8,413 bases of DNA from an uncultured Blautia sp. (GTDB taxonomy: Bacteria > Bacillota > Clostridia > Lachnospirales > Lachnospiraceae). Shown piece by piece: positions 7,329 through 8,413 of the stretch; position 1 is the stretch's first letter; every line of letters begins with the position of its first letter. The DNA lies in contig CAKRVX010000087.1 of the NCBI GenBank assembly GCA_934409175.1, positions 1 to 8,413 of the forward strand, given 5' to 3'. Below the pieces are notes generated by a model that made no database searches, was not told the origin of the DNA, and saw only the letters and a program-made list of their open reading frames with translations. The position numbers and the translations under genes are program-made.

Positions 7329-8069
7329 ATGAAAAGAATTGGCCTTGTAGTTGCATATGATGGCACAAATTATTGCGGATGGCAGACACAGCCAAACGGA
7401 ATTACCGTGCAGGGGGTATTAAATGATACACTGTCCGAACTTCTCGGTGAGAAGATAGAAACCATCGGCGCAAGCCGCACAGATGCGGGTGTTCATGCCA
7501 TGGGAAACGTGGCGGTATTTGATACTAACACACGTATTCCGGGAGAAAAAATTTCCTATGCGCTGAATCAGAGACTTCCGGAGGATATCCGTATTCAGCT
7601 TTCCGAGGAAGTAGAGCCGGATTTCCATCCCCGCTACTGTGACAGTGAAAAAACATATGAATACCGTATCCTGAACCGAAAATTTCCGGTTCCCACAGAG
7701 AGGTTATACACATATTTCTACCATTATAAACTTGATGTAGATAAGATGAAAGCAGCAACCTCATATCTTATCGGACAGCATGATTTTGCTTCATTCTGTG
7801 GTGCAAAAGCGCAGGTAAAAACCACCATCCGTACAGTAACGGGAATTGATGTATGGCGTGATGGAGATATCGTGACTATTCGTGTGACGGGAACTGGATT
7901 TCTTTACAACATGGTTCGCATTATTTCTGGAACTCTGATTGAAGTTGGAAATGGACAATATCCGCCAGAGAGAGTAAAAACAATCCTGGAAGCCTGCAAT
8001 CGTGAAATGGCAGGTCCTACAGCACCAGCACAGGGGCTGACATTAATGGGAATTGAATTTTTTGATTGA
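7329..8069 (+). CDS. truA: tRNA pseudouridine(38-40) synthase TruA
   Basis: Converts uridines 38, 39 and 40 in the anticodon stem-loop of many tRNAs to pseudouridine, which supports decoding and reading-frame maintenance. From the chosen start the protein has 246 residues, the usual TruA length. Landmarks are the N-terminal YDGTNYCGWQ (10-19), the catalytic Asp52 in SRTDAGVHA, Tyr110 in KTYEYRI (equivalent by alignment to the active-site Tyr118 of E. coli), HDFASFC (151-157) and GTGFLYNMVR (188-197). A 14-codon upstream extension to ATG 7287 is open but rejected because GGAGG at 7317-7321 marks the internal start. The gene follows the ecf module, as in Bacillus subtilis, where rplM and rpsI come next. 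Here it is separated from ecfT by a terminator and may have its own promoter and an attenuator-like leader. Confidence 0.96.
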   Translation: MKRIGLVVAYDGTNYCGWQTQPNGITVQGVLNDTLSELLGEKIETIGASRTDAGVHAMGNVAVFDTNTRIPGEKISYALNQRLPEDIRIQLSEEVEPDFHPRYCDSEKTYEYRILNRKFPVPTERLYTYFYHYKLDVDKMKAATSYLIGQHDFASFCGAKAQVKTTIRTVTGIDVWRDGDIVTIRVTGTGFLYNMVRIISGTLIEVGNGQYPPERVKTILEACNREMAGPTAPAQGLTLMGIEFFD

Positions 8070-8321
8070 CGATTATAGAAGAAAAACAGATATCATAAGA
8101 TATTAGATATTGAACCAACAATGATGATAAGTGCTGTAATGAGCAGTGTATCGAACATTTTTGTTTCAATGAAGCAAACAAGTTCTATGATTCAATTGAA
8201 AAAAAATGATAAGCAGAGAGGAAATTTTGGATAAATTTTTGTTTTGAGTGAAATAAAAAATGGAACTGAAAAATAAAAATGGGGCAGTAACGAAAAAGTT
8301 GAAAAAACGACACAAAACCTA
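8070..8321. other. AT-rich intergenic region after truA, no gene recognised
   Basis: These 252 bases hold no supported gene. The longest plausible frame I followed (ATG 8121 to TAA 8232-8234, 37 codons) has no ribosome binding site and resembles nothing I know. The stretch has several GATAT copies (8090-8110), one imperfect hairpin (8153-8185), a TTCAATTGAA palindrome (8191-8200), and from about 8255 onward repeated A-tracts leading up to the promoter. No clear intrinsic terminator for truA is visible, so truA transcripts may run into the next gene. Confidence 0.6.
8153..8185. repeat. Imperfect 15-position hairpin downstream of truA
   Basis: The arm 8153-8167 (GAACATTTTTGTTTC) pairs with 8171-8185 (GAAGCAAACAAGTTC) at 13 of 15 positions, including one G-U, around a 3-nt loop AAT. 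It is AT-rich and lacks a T-run after it on either strand, so a terminator call is not supported. It may serve as an mRNA 3'-end barrier for truA. Confidence 0.45.
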
Positions 8322-8350
8322 TTGACAGAAACAGGTCCTTATAATATAAT
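8293..8350 (+). promoter_or_regulatory. Strong consensus sigma-A promoter with UP-like A-tracts (likely for rplM-rpsI)
   Basis: TTGACA (8322-8327) and TATAAT (8345-8350) are both perfect consensus hexamers with the optimal 17-nt spacer. A second overlapping TATAAT at 8340-8345 has only 12 nt and is the poorer choice. A-tracts at 8293-8297, 8302-8307 and 8314-8317, spaced roughly one helical turn, occupy the position of an UP element. Transcription should start near 8357. Such a strong promoter fits a highly expressed gene. From the B. subtilis order truA-rplM-rpsI the likely target is ribosomal protein L13, outside the window. Confidence 0.88.
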
Positions 8351-8356
8351 AACCCA

Positions 8357-8413
8357 ATGTGACGTAGTGCGAAATGCTTAAGCCAATAGCCCAGGCGAAA
8401 GTATTTATCAGCG
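8357..8413 (+). ncRNA. 5' part of a structured leader, probably the L13 (rplM) leader, truncated by window edge
   Basis: After the promoter no start codon with a ribosome binding site appears, and the transcribed sequence can fold. ATGCTT (8374-8379) pairs with AAGTAT (8399-8404), enclosing an inner GCC (8382-8384) with GGC (8394-8396) stem and a 9-nt loop, with a small purine-rich internal loop between the stems. A regulatory leader upstream of rplM is known in low-GC Gram-positives and is thought to give L13 feedback control. The assignment here rests on position after truA, not on a matched covariance model, and the 3' part is missing. Confidence 0.5.

Noticed and set aside
8090..8110. GATAT repeats after truA as a terminator or small repeat array
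   Set aside because: Only a 5-bp AT-only stem is possible, there is no T-run, and the copies are too short and few to form an array.
8121..8234. 37-codon reading frame after truA (begins MMISAVMSSVSN)
   Set aside because: No Shine-Dalgarno sequence upstream, AT-rich non-coding character, overlap with a hairpin, and no recognisable family.
1..8413. CRISPR array, tRNA or rRNA genes, insertion sequences, phage genes or defence systems
   Set aside because: No regularly spaced repeats, no tRNA-like cloverleaf, no transposase or integrase motifs were seen; nearly all of the window is accounted for by conserved housekeeping genes.

Overview
The window is a block of housekeeping genes, all on the + strand. 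It looks like a low-to-moderate GC Gram-positive anaerobe of the Clostridia, most likely Lachnospiraceae. This assignment is an inference from gene order (clpP-clpX-lon-engB, and ecfA1-ecfA2-ecfT-truA followed by a ribosomal-type promoter), strong AGGAGG-like ribosome binding sites, and the protein sequences. I could not run a database search.

Layout. Positions 1-120 hold the C-terminal end of ClpP, closed by a strong intrinsic terminator (129-170). After a probable promoter (-10 at 211-216) come clpX (262-1578), lon (1599-3911) and engB/ysxC (3933-4544), separated by only 20-21 nt. They are followed after 36 nt by the energizing module of an ECF vitamin transporter: ecfA1 (4581-5426), ecfA2 (5417-6304, 10-nt overlap) and ecfT (6301-7104, ATGA overlap). 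I see no terminator between clpX and ecfT, so the six genes can form one transcript, which ends at a 14-bp terminator (7189-7242). The 224-nt gap between ecfT and truA holds a long inverted repeat (7104-7162), that terminator, a possible promoter (7224-7252) and a second terminator-like hairpin (7285-7313) just before the truA ribosome binding site. truA (7329-8069) should start at the internal ATG after GGAGG, not at the upstream in-frame ATG at 7287. Positions 8070-8320 are AT-rich and appear non-coding. The window ends with a perfect consensus promoter (TTGACA, 17 nt, TATAAT at 8322-8350) under an A-tract-rich upstream region, and the first ~57 nt of a structured leader, probably that of rplM (L13).

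How the genes work together. ClpX and ClpP form the ClpXP protease and Lon is the second AAA+ protease, so the left half is protein quality control. EngB is a ribosome-assembly GTPase and TruA modifies tRNA, both serving translation. EcfA1-EcfA2-EcfT make the shared ATP-driven motor for separately encoded substrate-binding S components. No S component is present here, as expected for a group II ECF system.

I found no convincing new biological system. The points most worth checking are non-coding: the attenuator-like hairpin in the truA leader, the inverted repeat after ecfT, the truncated leader RNA at the right edge, and the joining of two gene blocks that are separate in Bacillus subtilis.
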